In this document: positions 25,601 to 33,821 of the stretch, in pieces
Numbering within the stretch: the first letter of the stretch is position 1
Layout: every line of letters begins with the position of its first letter
Source of the DNA: Bog-532 sp963830385
GTDB taxonomy: Bacteria; Actinomycetota; Actinomycetes; Streptosporangiales; Streptosporangiaceae
Assembly: GCA_963830385.1 (NCBI GenBank)
Contig: CAWHMD010000011.1
Span: 62,001 to 126,000, forward strand
Reading direction: 5' to 3'
Length of the DNA stretch: 64,000 nt
Notes under the pieces: generated by a model
Seen by the model: only the letters and a program-made list of their open reading frames with translations
The model's database searches: none
Told to the model about the DNA's origin: nothing
Translations under genes and position numbers: made by a program

Positions 25601-26492
25601 GCTGCGCCATGTAGGTGGAAAAGGCCAGGAACGTGCCCAGGCTGATCTGATGGTGCAGGGCCATCCAGCCGCCCAGCGCCAGCACCGTGACCTGGCCCAG
25701 GGCCGGCATCGCCTGCAGCACCGGCTGGAAGCGCGCCTGCAGCCGTACCTCCCGGACCTGGGAGCCGTACAGCACCTGGGCGGCGTCGGTCACCCGCTGC
25801 AGCTCCCGCAGCTCCTGGCCGAACGCCTTCACCACCCGGACGCCGTTCAGGCACTCGTCGACCATCTGGACGACGTCGCCCTCCCGCTGCTGGGCGTCCC
25901 AGCTGGCCGGGAACACCCGGGTCCGCATCCGGTAGGACAGGAACGTCACCACCGGGACCACCACCAGGCCGGCGACCGCCAGCAGCGGCGACAGCCACAG
26001 CATGACCACGAGCGACAGGAGGACCAGCAGCAGGTTGCTGCTCATGATCGGCAGGTAGTTGAGCATGCCCTGCACCAGGGTCGAGTCCGAGCTCGCCCGG
26101 CCGACCAGCTGACCGGTCGGCATCGCGTTCAGGGCCTGGGTGTCCATGAGCTGCAGATGGTCGTGCATAGCGTTGCGCAGGTCGTACTGGACTCCCAGCG
26201 CCACCTGCCCGCCCCGGTACCGGCGCAGGTAGGACGCACCGAACCCGAGCAGCGAGAGCAGCACCATCAGCAGCAGCCAGGGCCACAGGGCCGAGGTGTG
26301 GCTGACGATCACCCCGTCCACGATCTGCCGTTCGGCCAGCGGGATCGCGGTCTGGCAGAGCCCGCCGACGGCCGCGCCGATCAGCGACAGGCCCAGCTCG
26401 CGCCGGTGCCGGTCGACGTAGCCCCACAGCCGGCGCGTCCAGCCGGACCGCCCGGCCCGGCTGGCTGAGACGCCGCCGGGGGAGAGGATCAC
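22614..26492 (-). CDS. Fused ABC exporter (two TMD-NBD halves)
   Basis: This 1,292-residue protein has TMD1 at about 30-320, NBD1 at about 345-580, a Gly/Ala linker, TMD2 at about 700-1000 and NBD2 at about 1015-1285. NBD1 has Walker A GPSGCGKST (381), signature LSGGQ (485), Walker B ending D509-D510 instead of D-E, and Glu429 where the Q-loop Gln is expected. NBD2 has GETGAGKST (1082), LSAGQ (1186), D1210-E1211 and H1242. One ATP site is thus degenerate, as in heterodimeric multidrug exporters. The GTG start overlaps the MarR stop as GTGA. Export of a lipid or drug from the cytosol is likely, with MarR control; the substrate is unknown. Confidence 0.95.
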   Translation of the reverse strand: MILSPGGVSASRAGRSGWTRRLWGYVDRHRRELGLSLIGAAVGGLCQTAIPLAERQIVDGVIVSHTSALWPWLLLMVLLSLLGFGASYLRRYRGGQVALGVQYDLRNAMHDHLQLMDTQALNAMPTGQLVGRASSDSTLVQGMLNYLPIMSSNLLLVLLSLVVMLWLSPLLAVAGLVVVPVVTFLSYRMRTRVFPASWDAQQREGDVVQMVDECLNGVRVVKAFGQELRELQRVTDAAQVLYGSQVREVRLQARFQPVLQAMPALGQVTVLALGGWMALHHQISLGTFLAFSTYMAQLVSPAQRLANIITVAQQARAGVERIFQLLDLPPAIADHPGAQDLGRARGEVTFSGVSFGYDEDEPVLDGFELAVGAGERVALIGPSGCGKSTAALLLSRFHEPQAGAVLVDGHDVRDLTLASLRRQVGMAFEDSFLFSESVRDNIAYARPDASFEEVEAAARAAGAHEFIEQLPHGYDTTVGERGLSLSGGQRQRVALARALLYDPAILVLDDATSAVDATTEEAIHGSLRELMAGRTAILIAHRRSTLHLADRIVVMDHGRVADQGTHEALMERSELYRNLLTGLEEQAAAAVGDRIEALAAIGDGTITADAWARGEGGSSATSNGAGAGGQRVPAWGGFGAPSLGMGLGGGSNWRANLAPTPEFLAQVAALPPVTDVAGIDLPAESRPDPRFSLRRLLLEFRRPLGAGLVLVVLDALAALLGPLLVKWGVDGGVRTGSESVLFAASGIYLAVTLADMADEIGETFVTGRAAQRIMLSLRIRIWAQLQRLSLDYYESEMAGKIMTRMTTDVDQFESLIENGALSALVSLVTFVGVGAALLAINLELGLCTLSVAVPLAISTVAFRRRAVVLYNQARDRIAIVNADFQESLSGVRESQAFVHEDLTDRRFRRLGRAYLDSRVAAQRLVAVYFPWVQFLSGIASVIVLGVGAAMIHQGQLTTGALIAFVLYIDLFFTPIQQLSQVFDSWQQTTISVARIGELMRTPTLTPNPVDPLPLGRLAGDVRFTGVHFAYPKPAREQPGQARRGPKDARLPAPGGPALAKPPEALRGIDLHIAPGATVALVGETGAGKSTLVKLLARFYDVGSGTVTVDGNDVRRLDIQGFRAQLGYVPQESFLFTGSVRDNIAYGRPGASDAEVEAAAHAVGAHEFVAALPGGYLHQLAERGKSLSAGQRQLLALARAQLVDPAILLLDEATSSLDLMTEARVNAAMAQVSRGRTTIIIAHRLQTARAADTIVVLDRGQIVETGGHDQLLAAGGRYATMWKSFETATTGAR

Positions 26493-26980
26493 TTGCCGTC
26501 CCCGGGCCGCTGGCCGTCCCCGGGCTGTTTGGCCGCCGCGCGCCGGGCCCAGCGCTCGGCCCGCCGTTCGTCGACCGCCCGGCCCAGCCAGGCCAGCGAT
26601 TCGAGCAGCTGGTCACCGTCCGGGGTGCGGCGGCAGAGGTCGCGGATGCGTTCGGTCATCTCGGCTTCGACGCGGGCCAGCACCTGCTCGCCGTCCGCGG
26701 TCAGCCGCAACGTGACGGCCCGGTGGTCCTCGTCGGCCTCGGACCGGCTCAGCAGGCCCCGCTCGCACAGCGACTCGACTGCGGCGCTGACCGCCGGCTT
26801 GCCCAGCGCCAGCCGGGCGGCCACCTGCGACGCCCGTTCCTGCCCCGACGCGACGGCCGACAGCACCCGGTAATGCCCCAGGCTCAGCTCGGCCGACGAC
26901 CGGTCGAGCACCGACGATGCCCGCGCCAGCGCCCGCACCGCCTCGAGCTCCGCGTCCGCTCGCTCACCTTCGGTGTCCAC
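26489..26980 (-). CDS. MarR family transcriptional regulator
   Basis: This 163-residue protein has YRVLSAVASGQERASQVAAR, recognition helix LGKPAVSAAVESLCERGLLS and the wing RSEADEDHRAVTLRLTADGE. It starts at GTG 26980. Its last codon overlaps the ABC exporter start (GTGA), so regulator and transporter are made together. A partial palindrome, GTTCGACCGGTGAAC (27001-27015), just upstream of the start could be its operator. It is divergent from an MMPL exporter, which it may also control. Confidence 0.9.
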   Translation of the reverse strand: MDTEGERADAELEAVRALARASSVLDRSSAELSLGHYRVLSAVASGQERASQVAARLALGKPAVSAAVESLCERGLLSRSEADEDHRAVTLRLTADGEQVLARVEAEMTERIRDLCRRTPDGDQLLESLAWLGRAVDERRAERWARRAAAKQPGDGQRPGDGK

Positions 26981-27136
26981 CCTCGCAACCTACCAAATAG
27001 TTCGACCGGTGAACCAATTCAGGTTTTCTGACCCCGCGCACCGCCTGCGGGCCGGGCCAGAAACGCGTTATGCACATGCTCGGGGGTGCGGCATTGTGTG
27101 CGATGAGGGAAAGCCATGAGCTGAAGGGGACAACTC

Positions 27137-29362
27137 GTGTCCGACACGACGGGGACGACCGGTCGCCGCACGACGGGGCCTGAAGCGGGACCGGAGCCGG
27201 AGGGGACCGGCTTCTTCGCCGCCCTGGGGCGGATGGTGGTGCGGCACCCGTGGCGGGTGATCGCGCTGTGGGTGATCGCGGCGGTGGCGATCATCGCCAC
27301 CGCGCCCGCGCTGCCCACCACCACCAACGAATCCAGCTTCCTGCCCAGTAGCTACGAGTCGATCCGGGCAGCCAGCCTGCAGGACCAGGCGTTCCCGCAG
27401 GCGGGCAACGTGACCGCCGACGCCGCCATCATCGTGTTCGCCCGGGCCGACGGCCAGCAGCTGACCAGCGCCGACCAGGCCAAGGTGGCCTCGATCTCGG
27501 CCACCTTGAACGGCAAGCACATCAAGAACATCCTGGCCGTCAAGGCCGGTCCGGCCTCGCCCAACAAGCTCGTGCAGACGGCACTCGTGGCGATGGACAA
27601 CAACGTGCTCAACGGCACGTCTACCGCGGCCGGCAACGCGGTCAAGGTGCTCCGCGCGGACATAAAACCGCTGGTGCAGGGGAGTGGTCTGACCGAGGGC
27701 GTGACCGGAACGGCGGCCCAGCAACTGGACAGCCAGCAATCCGGCAACAACGCCGAGAAGATCGTCACGATCGCCACGCTGGTCCTGATCCTGGTCCTGC
27801 TGCTGGTGATCTTCCGCAGCCCGATCATCGCGTTCCTGCCGCTGATCGTGATCGCGATCGTCTCCCAGGTCGCGACCGGCCTGATCAGCGACGTCAACCA
27901 CGCGCTGCACCTGAACGCCGACAGCTCGGTCACCACGCTGCTGATCGTGGTGCTGTTCGGCATCGGGACCGACTACATCTTGTTCCTGATGTTCCGCTAC
28001 CGGGAACGGCTGCGGCTCGGCGACGACCCCAAACAGGCCATGGTGAACGCGGTGCACCGGGTCGGCGAGGTCATCGCCTCGGCCGCCGGGGTGGTCATCG
28101 TCGCGTTCCTGGCGCTGCTGCTGTCGAGCCTGAGCCTGTTCCGCTCGCTGGGTCCGACGCTGGCCATCGCGGTGGCGGTCACCCTGGTGGCCGGGCTGAC
28201 CCTGGTGCCGGCGGTGGTATCGCTGCTCGGCCGCCGGGTGTTCTGGCCATCCAAGACCTGGCAGCGCGAGCCCAAGGCAGCCCGGTTCGCCGCCGTCGGC
28301 CGGGCCGTCGGGAAGCGGCCCGCCGTGTTCGCGCTCGTCTCCGGCCTGGTGCTGATCGCCCTGGGTATCGGGGCGTTCAGCTTCAAGCCCACGTTCGACC
28401 TGGCCTCGGCCGGGATCGCATCCAACGCCGAGTCGGTGACCGCGCTGAAGACCCTGGAGAAGGGGCTGCCGCCGGGCGCGACCGACCCGACCCAGATCTA
28501 CCTGCACTCGACGTCCGGCTCACTGTCATCGTCGGAGCTCACCACCTACGGGGCCAAGCTCAAGACCATGCCGGGCGTCGGCGCGGTGGCCCCGGCCACC
28601 GTGAGCAAGGACGGCGCCACGGCCGAGTACACGGTGACGCTGTCCTACAACCCGGACTCCACCACCGCCGTCAACGTGCTCAAGAACAAGCTGCGGCCGG
28701 ACGCGCACGCGGCCGCCCCGCCGGGCACGTACGCGCTGGTCGGCGGCACCACCGCGGTGTTCGCCGACATCCAGCGGGCCGTCAACCACGACTATTCGGT
28801 GGTGTTCCCGGTCGCCGCGGTGGTCATCCTGCTCATCCTCGGGCTGCTGCTGCGCAGCGCGGTCGCCCCCTGGTACCTGATGGTCTCGGTCGGGCTCGGC
28901 TTCGTGGCGACGCTGGGCGCCACCGTGCTGGTGTTCCAGACCCTGGCGGGCCAGGCCGGCCTGGTGTTCCTGCTGCCGATCTACATGTATCTGTTCGTGG
29001 TGGCGCTGGGCACCGACTACAACATCCTCATGATCTCCCGATTGCGAGAAGAAGCACGGTCCGGCATGAGCCCGCACGACGCCACCGCCCACGCCATCCG
29101 CCAGTCGGGGCCCACGATCGGGGCGGCCGGGCTGATCCTGGCGGGCACGTTCGCGTCGCTCACCCTGGCCGGCAACTCGATCCTGGAGCAGGTTGGTTTC
29201 GCGGTCTCGGCCGGCATCGCGCTGGCCGCTTTCGTGATGGCGATGTTCTTCTCGCCCAGCCTCACCGCCCTGGTCGGCAAGCGTGCCTGGTGGCCCGGCG
29301 GCATCGGCAAGGCCGACCGGGACAAAGCCGGCCGGGGCGAGGAGGCAGGCCTGACGCGCTGA
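27137..29362 (+). CDS. MMPL family RND transporter
   Basis: This 741-residue protein follows the MMPL plan: helix 1 (WRVIALWVIAAVAIIATAPA), a periplasm-side loop, helices 2-6 (LVLILVLLLVIFRSPIIAFL, then FGIGTDYILFLMFRYRERLR), a second helix after RPAVFALVSG, another loop, and helices 8-12 with LGTDYNILMISRLREEARSG. The paired G-T-D-Y segments carry the proton-relay aspartates of this family. Such proteins export lipids or drugs across the cytoplasmic membrane. The GTG start is inferred from the family N-terminus. It is divergent from the MarR-ABC exporter pair, and joint control is plausible. Confidence 0.93.
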   Translation: MSDTTGTTGRRTTGPEAGPEPEGTGFFAALGRMVVRHPWRVIALWVIAAVAIIATAPALPTTTNESSFLPSSYESIRAASLQDQAFPQAGNVTADAAIIVFARADGQQLTSADQAKVASISATLNGKHIKNILAVKAGPASPNKLVQTALVAMDNNVLNGTSTAAGNAVKVLRADIKPLVQGSGLTEGVTGTAAQQLDSQQSGNNAEKIVTIATLVLILVLLLVIFRSPIIAFLPLIVIAIVSQVATGLISDVNHALHLNADSSVTTLLIVVLFGIGTDYILFLMFRYRERLRLGDDPKQAMVNAVHRVGEVIASAAGVVIVAFLALLLSSLSLFRSLGPTLAIAVAVTLVAGLTLVPAVVSLLGRRVFWPSKTWQREPKAARFAAVGRAVGKRPAVFALVSGLVLIALGIGAFSFKPTFDLASAGIASNAESVTALKTLEKGLPPGATDPTQIYLHSTSGSLSSSELTTYGAKLKTMPGVGAVAPATVSKDGATAEYTVTLSYNPDSTTAVNVLKNKLRPDAHAAAPPGTYALVGGTTAVFADIQRAVNHDYSVVFPVAAVVILLILGLLLRSAVAPWYLMVSVGLGFVATLGATVLVFQTLAGQAGLVFLLPIYMYLFVVALGTDYNILMISRLREEARSGMSPHDATAHAIRQSGPTIGAAGLILAGTFASLTLAGNSILEQVGFAVSAGIALAAFVMAMFFSPSLTALVGKRAWWPGGIGKADRDKAGRGEEAGLTR

Positions 29363-29382
29363 GCAGTGAGGGGGTGGGCCAC

Positions 29383-29448
29383 AGCGGCGATCGACACCAC
29401 CGTGGCCCACCCGGCCCGCGTCCGGCGGCGATCGACACCACCGTGGCC
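29383..29448. repeat. Two-copy direct repeat, 41-base period
   Basis: GCGGCGATCGACACCACCGT plus GGCCC occurs at 29383 and again at 29424. A further short repeat (CGCGTCCGGC with CTCAGAACC) follows up to 29490. It lies between the 3' ends of the MMPL and lysin-like genes. Confidence 0.75.
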
Positions 29449-29487
29449 CGCCCGGCCCACCTCTGGCCTCAGAACCCGCGTCCGGCC

Positions 29488-30267
29488 TCAGAACCTCTTC
29501 GCGTTGAGCGACGCCTGCATCCCCCTGGTCGTCTGCAGCCCCCAGATCCCGCTCTGGGTCACGCCGACGTGCCGCTGGAGGGCCTTGATGGTCGTCGGCC
29601 CGATGTCGCCGTCCGCGGTCACGTTGAGGTGCCGCTGCAGTGCCTTCTTGGTGTCCGGACCGAAATCCCCATCCGTGTCCACGCCGAGCCGCCACTGCAG
29701 CGCCTCGATCGTCGGCCACGAGAAGCTGCCGTTGACGGCCAGCGGGAGGAACGGATTACCACCCGGCTGGCCGGCCGGGATCGCTGCACCGCCGGCCTGC
29801 AGCCGCAGGAACGTCTCGCCGGGGGTCCCCCGGTGCGCCGCGATCTCCACCGACAACGCAAGCCGCCGGGGGTCCCCCGGCTGCCCGTGCGAGACCACCT
29901 GCGGATCGCCGGCCGACCCCGCCTGCACGAGGACCACGACGTGAGCGCCCGGAGCCGGCCCGAAGACCACGAGGTCGCCGGGCAGGCTCTGCTGCTTCGA
30001 AATGTGCTGGAGATGGCCCAGCATCGTGCCCGTGTACCCGTCGCCGTTGTACCCGTTGCCGTTGGGGTCATCGGCGCCACTCCACTGCGCCATGATCGTG
30101 GCGAAGCCGGAGCAGTCCGTGGTGAACGGCAGGTGATACCTGGGAATCCTCGGGATCGGCCGGACCTCCGCGTAGCTGATTTTCGCGCGGTTCGAAACTG
30201 CCCAATTGCAGTAGCTCACCATGTTCTGTCTGATCTGGGCAGTGGCTGCCTTCACGTCGGTTGTCAC
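29488..30267 (-). CDS. NlpC/P60-like peptidase with peptidoglycan-binding repeats (phage-lysin-like)
   Basis: This 259-residue protein has an N-terminal cysteine peptidase domain with C52 in LPFTTDCSGFATIMAQW and H109 in SLPGDLVVFGPAPGAHVVVLV. It is followed by three peptidoglycan-binding repeats of the type W-P-T-I-E-A-L-Q-W-R-L-G with D-G-D-F-G-P-D-T (residues about 175-259). The order matches lysin A endolysins of actinophages. I start at GTG 30267, which has GGGGGAAGGA at good spacing. There is no signal peptide or membrane segment, so release would need a holin or lysis, and no other phage genes are nearby. It may be a domesticated phage gene or act in developmental lysis. Confidence 0.8.
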   Translation of the reverse strand: MTTDVKAATAQIRQNMVSYCNWAVSNRAKISYAEVRPIPRIPRYHLPFTTDCSGFATIMAQWSGADDPNGNGYNGDGYTGTMLGHLQHISKQQSLPGDLVVFGPAPGAHVVVLVQAGSAGDPQVVSHGQPGDPRRLALSVEIAAHRGTPGETFLRLQAGGAAIPAGQPGGNPFLPLAVNGSFSWPTIEALQWRLGVDTDGDFGPDTKKALQRHLNVTADGDIGPTTIKALQRHVGVTQSGIWGLQTTRGMQASLNAKRF

Positions 30268-30616
30268 TGTGCTGTTTCCTTCCCCCGTTTGACAGCGAAA
30301 GGGCACAAATCCCGGTCAGCAAGCCGCGCTTGGTAAGGCCATGATGGTCGGCCAGCCCCCGCGATCCCCGTGCCCCCGTGTCACTTAATCCCTGTCTGGG
30401 AGTGTCAGCCCCGATCGAGGGGACCACAAGGCGTTTTTTGCCTTACCTCCGGGCCACGCAACATTGGCGACCGGATTGCCGCCGAGACGCCTCCGCGCGC
30501 GAGGGAACCCCTCGCGCGCGGAAGGCCCACTCGCACGCCAGGCCCACTCGCGCACGCCAGGCCCACTGATAGTATGTCGGTCAGCATACATCTTCGGCTG
30601 AAGGTCAGGTGGGGAC
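30268..30616. other. 349-base intergenic region between lysin-like and TetR genes
   Basis: The left part should hold the lysin gene's promoter. Around 30500-30570 a GC-rich repeat (AGGCCCACTCGC plus ACGCC) occurs three times. The TetR operator lies at 30572-30589. No further gene was seen. Confidence 0.6.
30572..30589. promoter_or_regulatory. TetR operator upstream of its own gene
   Basis: GTATGTCGGTCAGCATAC is an imperfect palindrome 27 bases before the TetR start. The same pattern, GTATGNNGGNCANCATA, occurs before the next gene at 31307. Related LmrA/YxaF-type TetR repressors bind comparable A/T-flanked GG-T-C-type boxes. Confidence 0.7.
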
Positions 30617-31213
30617 ATGGCGCAGCGATCAGACGCCCGGCAGCGGATGGTGCAGGCCGCCCAGCAGCTCATTCGCGAGCGGGGCTATCACGCGACGGCG
30701 ATCTCCGACGTCCTCGAGCGCAGCGCCGCCCCGCGGGGGTCGGTCTACTTCCATTTCCCGGGCGGCAAGACCCAGCTCACCATCGAGGCCGCCGAGTCCC
30801 ACGCCCACCAGCAGGTCCAGCACATCGACCACGCCGCCGAGCAGGCCGATTCGGCCGCAGGCTTTGTCGAGGCTTACATTGACCTCGCCCGCGACGGCAT
30901 GCTGGCCAGCGACTACTCCCGCGGCTGCGGCATCGCCCCCCTGGTCGCCGAGGCCGCCGCCGAGGAGCCCGATCAGTCCGCTGACCTGGCCGCCGCCAGC
31001 CGCCGGGCGTTCTCGGCGATGACCGATCGCCTGGCCTTCCACCTGGTCAACTTCGGCCTCGACCGTCCCGCGGCCCGCCAGCTGGCCGACGCCGTCCTCG
31101 CCGCCGTCGAAGGCGCCCTGGTGACCTCGCGTGCCCTCCGCAGCCCGGCCCCCTTCGACGCCATCCGCGCCGTCCTCGCCACCCACGCCGCCACCCTCGC
31201 CCCCCACCGCTGA
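30617..31213 (+). CDS. TetR family regulator (LmrA/YxaF type)
   Basis: This 198-residue protein has the HTH QLIRERGYHATAISDVLERS followed by AAPRGSVYFHFPGGKTQLTI. The G-S-V-Y-F-H-F-P-G-G-K loop and the later ASDYSRGCGIAPLVAEAAAE are typical of the LmrA/YxaF group, which controls drug or flavonoid response genes. It starts at ATG 30617. Two copies of one palindrome, before itself and before the following SDR gene, indicate autorepression and control of the SDR gene. Confidence 0.9.
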   Translation: MAQRSDARQRMVQAAQQLIRERGYHATAISDVLERSAAPRGSVYFHFPGGKTQLTIEAAESHAHQQVQHIDHAAEQADSAAGFVEAYIDLARDGMLASDYSRGCGIAPLVAEAAAEEPDQSADLAAASRRAFSAMTDRLAFHLVNFGLDRPAARQLADAVLAAVEGALVTSRALRSPAPFDAIRAVLATHAATLAPHR

Positions 31214-31306
31214 TAACAGCAAGAGTCCTTCCACCCCGGCCTGAGGCCACTCCCGGCCAACGCCCCAGCGCCTTAACCCTTCGCTCCTCACCTTCCGCTC
31301 CACTAT

Positions 31307-31324
31307 GTATGATGGCCAACATAT
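31307..31324. promoter_or_regulatory. TetR operator upstream of the SDR gene
   Basis: GTATGATGGCCAACATAT matches the box at 30572 in 13 of 18 positions, including both outer arms and the GG-CA core. It lies 22 bases before the SDR start. Confidence 0.7.
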
Positions 31325-31346
31325 ACGTCCAAAAGGAGGTCCCCGC

Positions 31347-32116
31347 ATGGCCCGCATACTCATCACCGGAGCGTCTCGCGACATCGGCCGCGCCACCGCC
31401 GTTGCGCTGGCCGAACGTGGCCATGAGGTCATCGCCACCGCACGCGACGTCGCCGCCCTCGGCGACGTCCCGGCTGCGCAAAGGCTGAGCCTCGACGTGA
31501 CCAGCCAGCTTCGGTCGACGCTGCGATCGCGGCCGCCGGGCGGGTGGACGTGCTGGTCAGCAACGCCGGGGCCACGGTCCGCGCCCCGGTCGAGACGGTC
31601 CCGCTGGACGCGGTGCAACAGCTCATCGAGCTGAACACCCTTGGCTCGCTGCGGGTCGCCCAGGCGGTGCTGCCGGGGATGCGAGCCCAGGGTTCCGGCC
31701 AGCTCATCTTCGTCTCGAGCATCCAGGGGCGGCTGGTCATCCCGCTGATCGGGGCGTACGGAGCCAGCAAGTGGGCGCTGGAAGCGCTGGCCGAGACCCT
31801 GGCCATCGAGGCCGCCCCGTTCGGCGTCTCGGTGCACGTGCTGCAGCCCGGCGCGGTGGCCTCCGGCGGCGCCGAGCGCGCCCAGGTCTACCTGGACGAC
31901 GCCAGCCCCTACCGGCCATTGCTCGACAAGATCGGCGGCTTCCGGTCCGCGCCGATCACCGTCGAGGAAGTCGCCGGCGCCGTGGCCGCCACGGTGGAGC
32001 GGGGGAGCGCGGCGCCCTTCCGCAGCCCGGTCGGCGAACTGGCCGAGACCGTGCTGGCGGCCCGCAAGGCCGCCCCCGAGGACACCCCCTTCCTGGCCGC
32101 CCCGCTCGACTGGTAG
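31347..32116 (+). pseudogene. SDR oxidoreductase with single-base frameshift
   Basis: ATG 31347 with AAAAGGAGG starts MARILITGASRDIGRATAVA and runs to LSLDVTSQ. The frame then changes near 31510. The other frame continues SVDAAIAAAGRVDVLVSNAG, then IFVSSIQGRLVIPLIGAYGA with catalytic Tyr and SKWALEALAE, to the stop at 32116. Adding one base at about 31510 restores a full SDR of about 257 residues. The rest shows no damage, so this is either a very recent mutation or a sequencing error. It is probably controlled by the neighbouring TetR. Confidence 0.85.
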
Positions 32117-32131
32117 CCCGGCTCGCCGGGG

Positions 32132-32497
32132 CTACTTCAGCAGCAAGCCGCGCAGGTCGTCCAGCCGGTCGAACAGCTGCCACACGTACCCCGACGTCCC
32201 GTCCTCCCGGTGCGGGTGCAGGTCGGCCAGGGCCGGGTCGTCGCGGTAGCTGTCGAACGCCGCCCGGGACTCCCATTCGACCAGGACCATCACCTGCCGC
32301 GGGGTCATGTCGCCGGTGACCGACTCCCGGAACCGCCCGAGCGCCACCACCCGTCCGCCGTGGGCCGCCACCTCCCGGGCCGATCGCCGCGAGTAGGCCA
32401 GGTACTCGTCGTTGTCGGCCAGGTCGAACAGGTTGAGCGCGTAGACCGGGCCTTCGCCCTCGCCGTAGCCCGCTCCCGGCGTTCCGGTCGGTGGCAT
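32132..32497 (-). CDS. DUF1330-like small protein
   Basis: This 121-residue protein reads VYALNLFDLADNDEYLAYSR, then VVALGRFRESVTGDMTPRQV and MVLVEWESRAAFDSYRDDPA. This is the ferredoxin-like DUF1330 (dimeric alpha/beta barrel) pattern. ATG 32497 is chosen because GGGAGGGATC precedes it. The frame continues upstream without a good start. The function is unknown. Confidence 0.8.
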   Translation of the reverse strand: MPPTGTPGAGYGEGEGPVYALNLFDLADNDEYLAYSRRSAREVAAHGGRVVALGRFRESVTGDMTPRQVMVLVEWESRAAFDSYRDDPALADLHPHREDGTSGYVWQLFDRLDDLRGLLLK

Positions 32498-32609
32498 GAT
32501 CCCTCCCTGGGTCGTACTCGACAACTTTGCCATCGCGCGCCGCCCCAAAGACACGCGCCCGGGACCGGGAGACACGCCCCCGGGACCGGTAACTTCGGTG
32601 AACGTGACC

Positions 32610-32915
32610 GCCGTCCCGCCCGTTCCCGGGCTGCGCTGGCCCCTGCTGCCCAGCACATCCCCGGCCGAGCCGGCCTTCCAGCCGCGCAACTACTGGCGCG
32701 GCCCGGTCTGGCCGGTCATCACCTGGCTGCTGGAGCGGTCGCTGCGCCAGCTGGGCGAAACCGCCCGGGCCGACCGGCTGCGGGCGGACTCACTGGCCCA
32801 GGTCGCGGCCGGTGATTTCGGTGAGTACTTCGAGCCGTTCACCGGCCAGCAGCTCGGCTCGGCCAGCCAGTCCTGGACGGCCGCCGTCGCCCTCGACTGG
32901 CTGGATCCGCGCTGA
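32610..32915 (+). pseudogene. C-terminal remnant of an MGH1-type glycoside hydrolase
   Basis: The plus frame reads LRWPLLPSTSPAEPAFQPRN, then YWRGPVWPVITWLLERSLRQ and FGEYFEPFTGQQLGSASQSW, ending TAAVALDWL. This is the end of the (alpha/alpha)6 barrel of glycogen-debranching/glucosylglycerate-hydrolase-like enzymes, with the conserved Y-W-R-G-P-V-W and Q-S-W-T-A-A. Only about 100 of several hundred residues remain, and the upstream sequence is an unrelated gene on the other strand. Confidence 0.75.
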
Positions 32916-32920
32916 TCCAG

Positions 32921-33808
32921 CTACGGGCGCAGGCGCAGGACCGCGGCGGCGAAGTCAGCCGGAGCCTCCTGCGGCAGGTTGTGCCCGGCCGTCACCGTCC
33001 GCAGCTCCACCAGGCCGGGGAAATGGCTTTCGTGCTCGGCTCGGGTCTCCGGCTCGTGCAGCGTGTCCTCGGCCGGGTCGAGGACCACGGTCGGCACGGT
33101 GATCTGCGGCTGGGCCTCAATCGCCTTTTCGGCCGGCTCGTAGGCGGGGTCCCCGGCGACCAGGCCGAACCGGTGCCGGTAGGAGTGGACCACCACGTCG
33201 ACGAAGTCGGGGTTGTCGAACGAGGTGGCCGTGGCCGCGAACTCGGCCTCGCTGAACGGCCAGTTCGGCGACCATTCGTGCCAGAGCAGCCGGGTGTAGT
33301 CCCTCCGGCTGGCCGCCAGCCCGGCCCGGCCCCGCTCGCTGTGCAGGTAGTACTGGTACCACAGCCGCCGCTCGTCCTCGGGCGGCAGCGGCTGGCCGGA
33401 CACCGGGATGTTCTGCACGTTGTAGCCCGAGACCGTGACCAGCCCCGCCACCCGGTCCGGCCACAGCGCGCTGACCAGGCAGGCAGCCCGCCCGCCCCAG
33501 TCGAAGCCGCCCACCACCGGCGCCGTCAGGCCGAGCGCGCCGATCAGCTCACGCAGGTCGTGCGCGAGCGCCGCCTGCTGGCCCGAGCGGATCGTGTCGG
33601 CGCTGGCGAACCGGGTGGGCCCGTAGCCGCGCAGGTAGGGCACGACGACGTCGGCACCCGCCTCCGCCAGCACCGGCGCGACGTGGTCGTAACAGCGGAC
33701 GTCCTGGGGGAAGCCGTGCAGCAGCACCACCGGCCAGCCGCCGGCCTGCCCGTGGCGCTCGTAGGCCATGTCGAGGACCCCGGCCCGGATCACACCAGAT
33801 TCAGCCAT
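32921..33808 (-). CDS. Alpha/beta hydrolase, epoxide hydrolase-like
   Basis: This 295-residue protein has VVLLHGFPQDVRCYDHVAPV, the nucleophile aspartate D103 in VVGGFDWGGRAACLVSALWP, and histidine near 276 in VTAGHNLPQEAP. An Asp nucleophile with H-G-F-P and Y-L-R-G-Y-G is the signature of epoxide hydrolases and haloalkane dehalogenases rather than esterases. It starts at ATG 33808. It stands alone between the glycosidase remnant and the deacetylase gene. The substrate is unknown. Confidence 0.9.
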   Translation of the reverse strand: MAESGVIRAGVLDMAYERHGQAGGWPVVLLHGFPQDVRCYDHVAPVLAEAGADVVVPYLRGYGPTRFASADTIRSGQQAALAHDLRELIGALGLTAPVVGGFDWGGRAACLVSALWPDRVAGLVTVSGYNVQNIPVSGQPLPPEDERRLWYQYYLHSERGRAGLAASRRDYTRLLWHEWSPNWPFSEAEFAATATSFDNPDFVDVVVHSYRHRFGLVAGDPAYEPAEKAIEAQPQITVPTVVLDPAEDTLHEPETRAEHESHFPGLVELRTVTAGHNLPQEAPADFAAAVLRLRP

Positions 33809-33821
33809 GCGGCCTATCGTC

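Noticed and set aside
22962..26468. 1,168-codon open frame antisense to the ABC exporter
   Set aside because: Same reason: low-complexity composition and complete overlap with a gene that has all ABC motifs.
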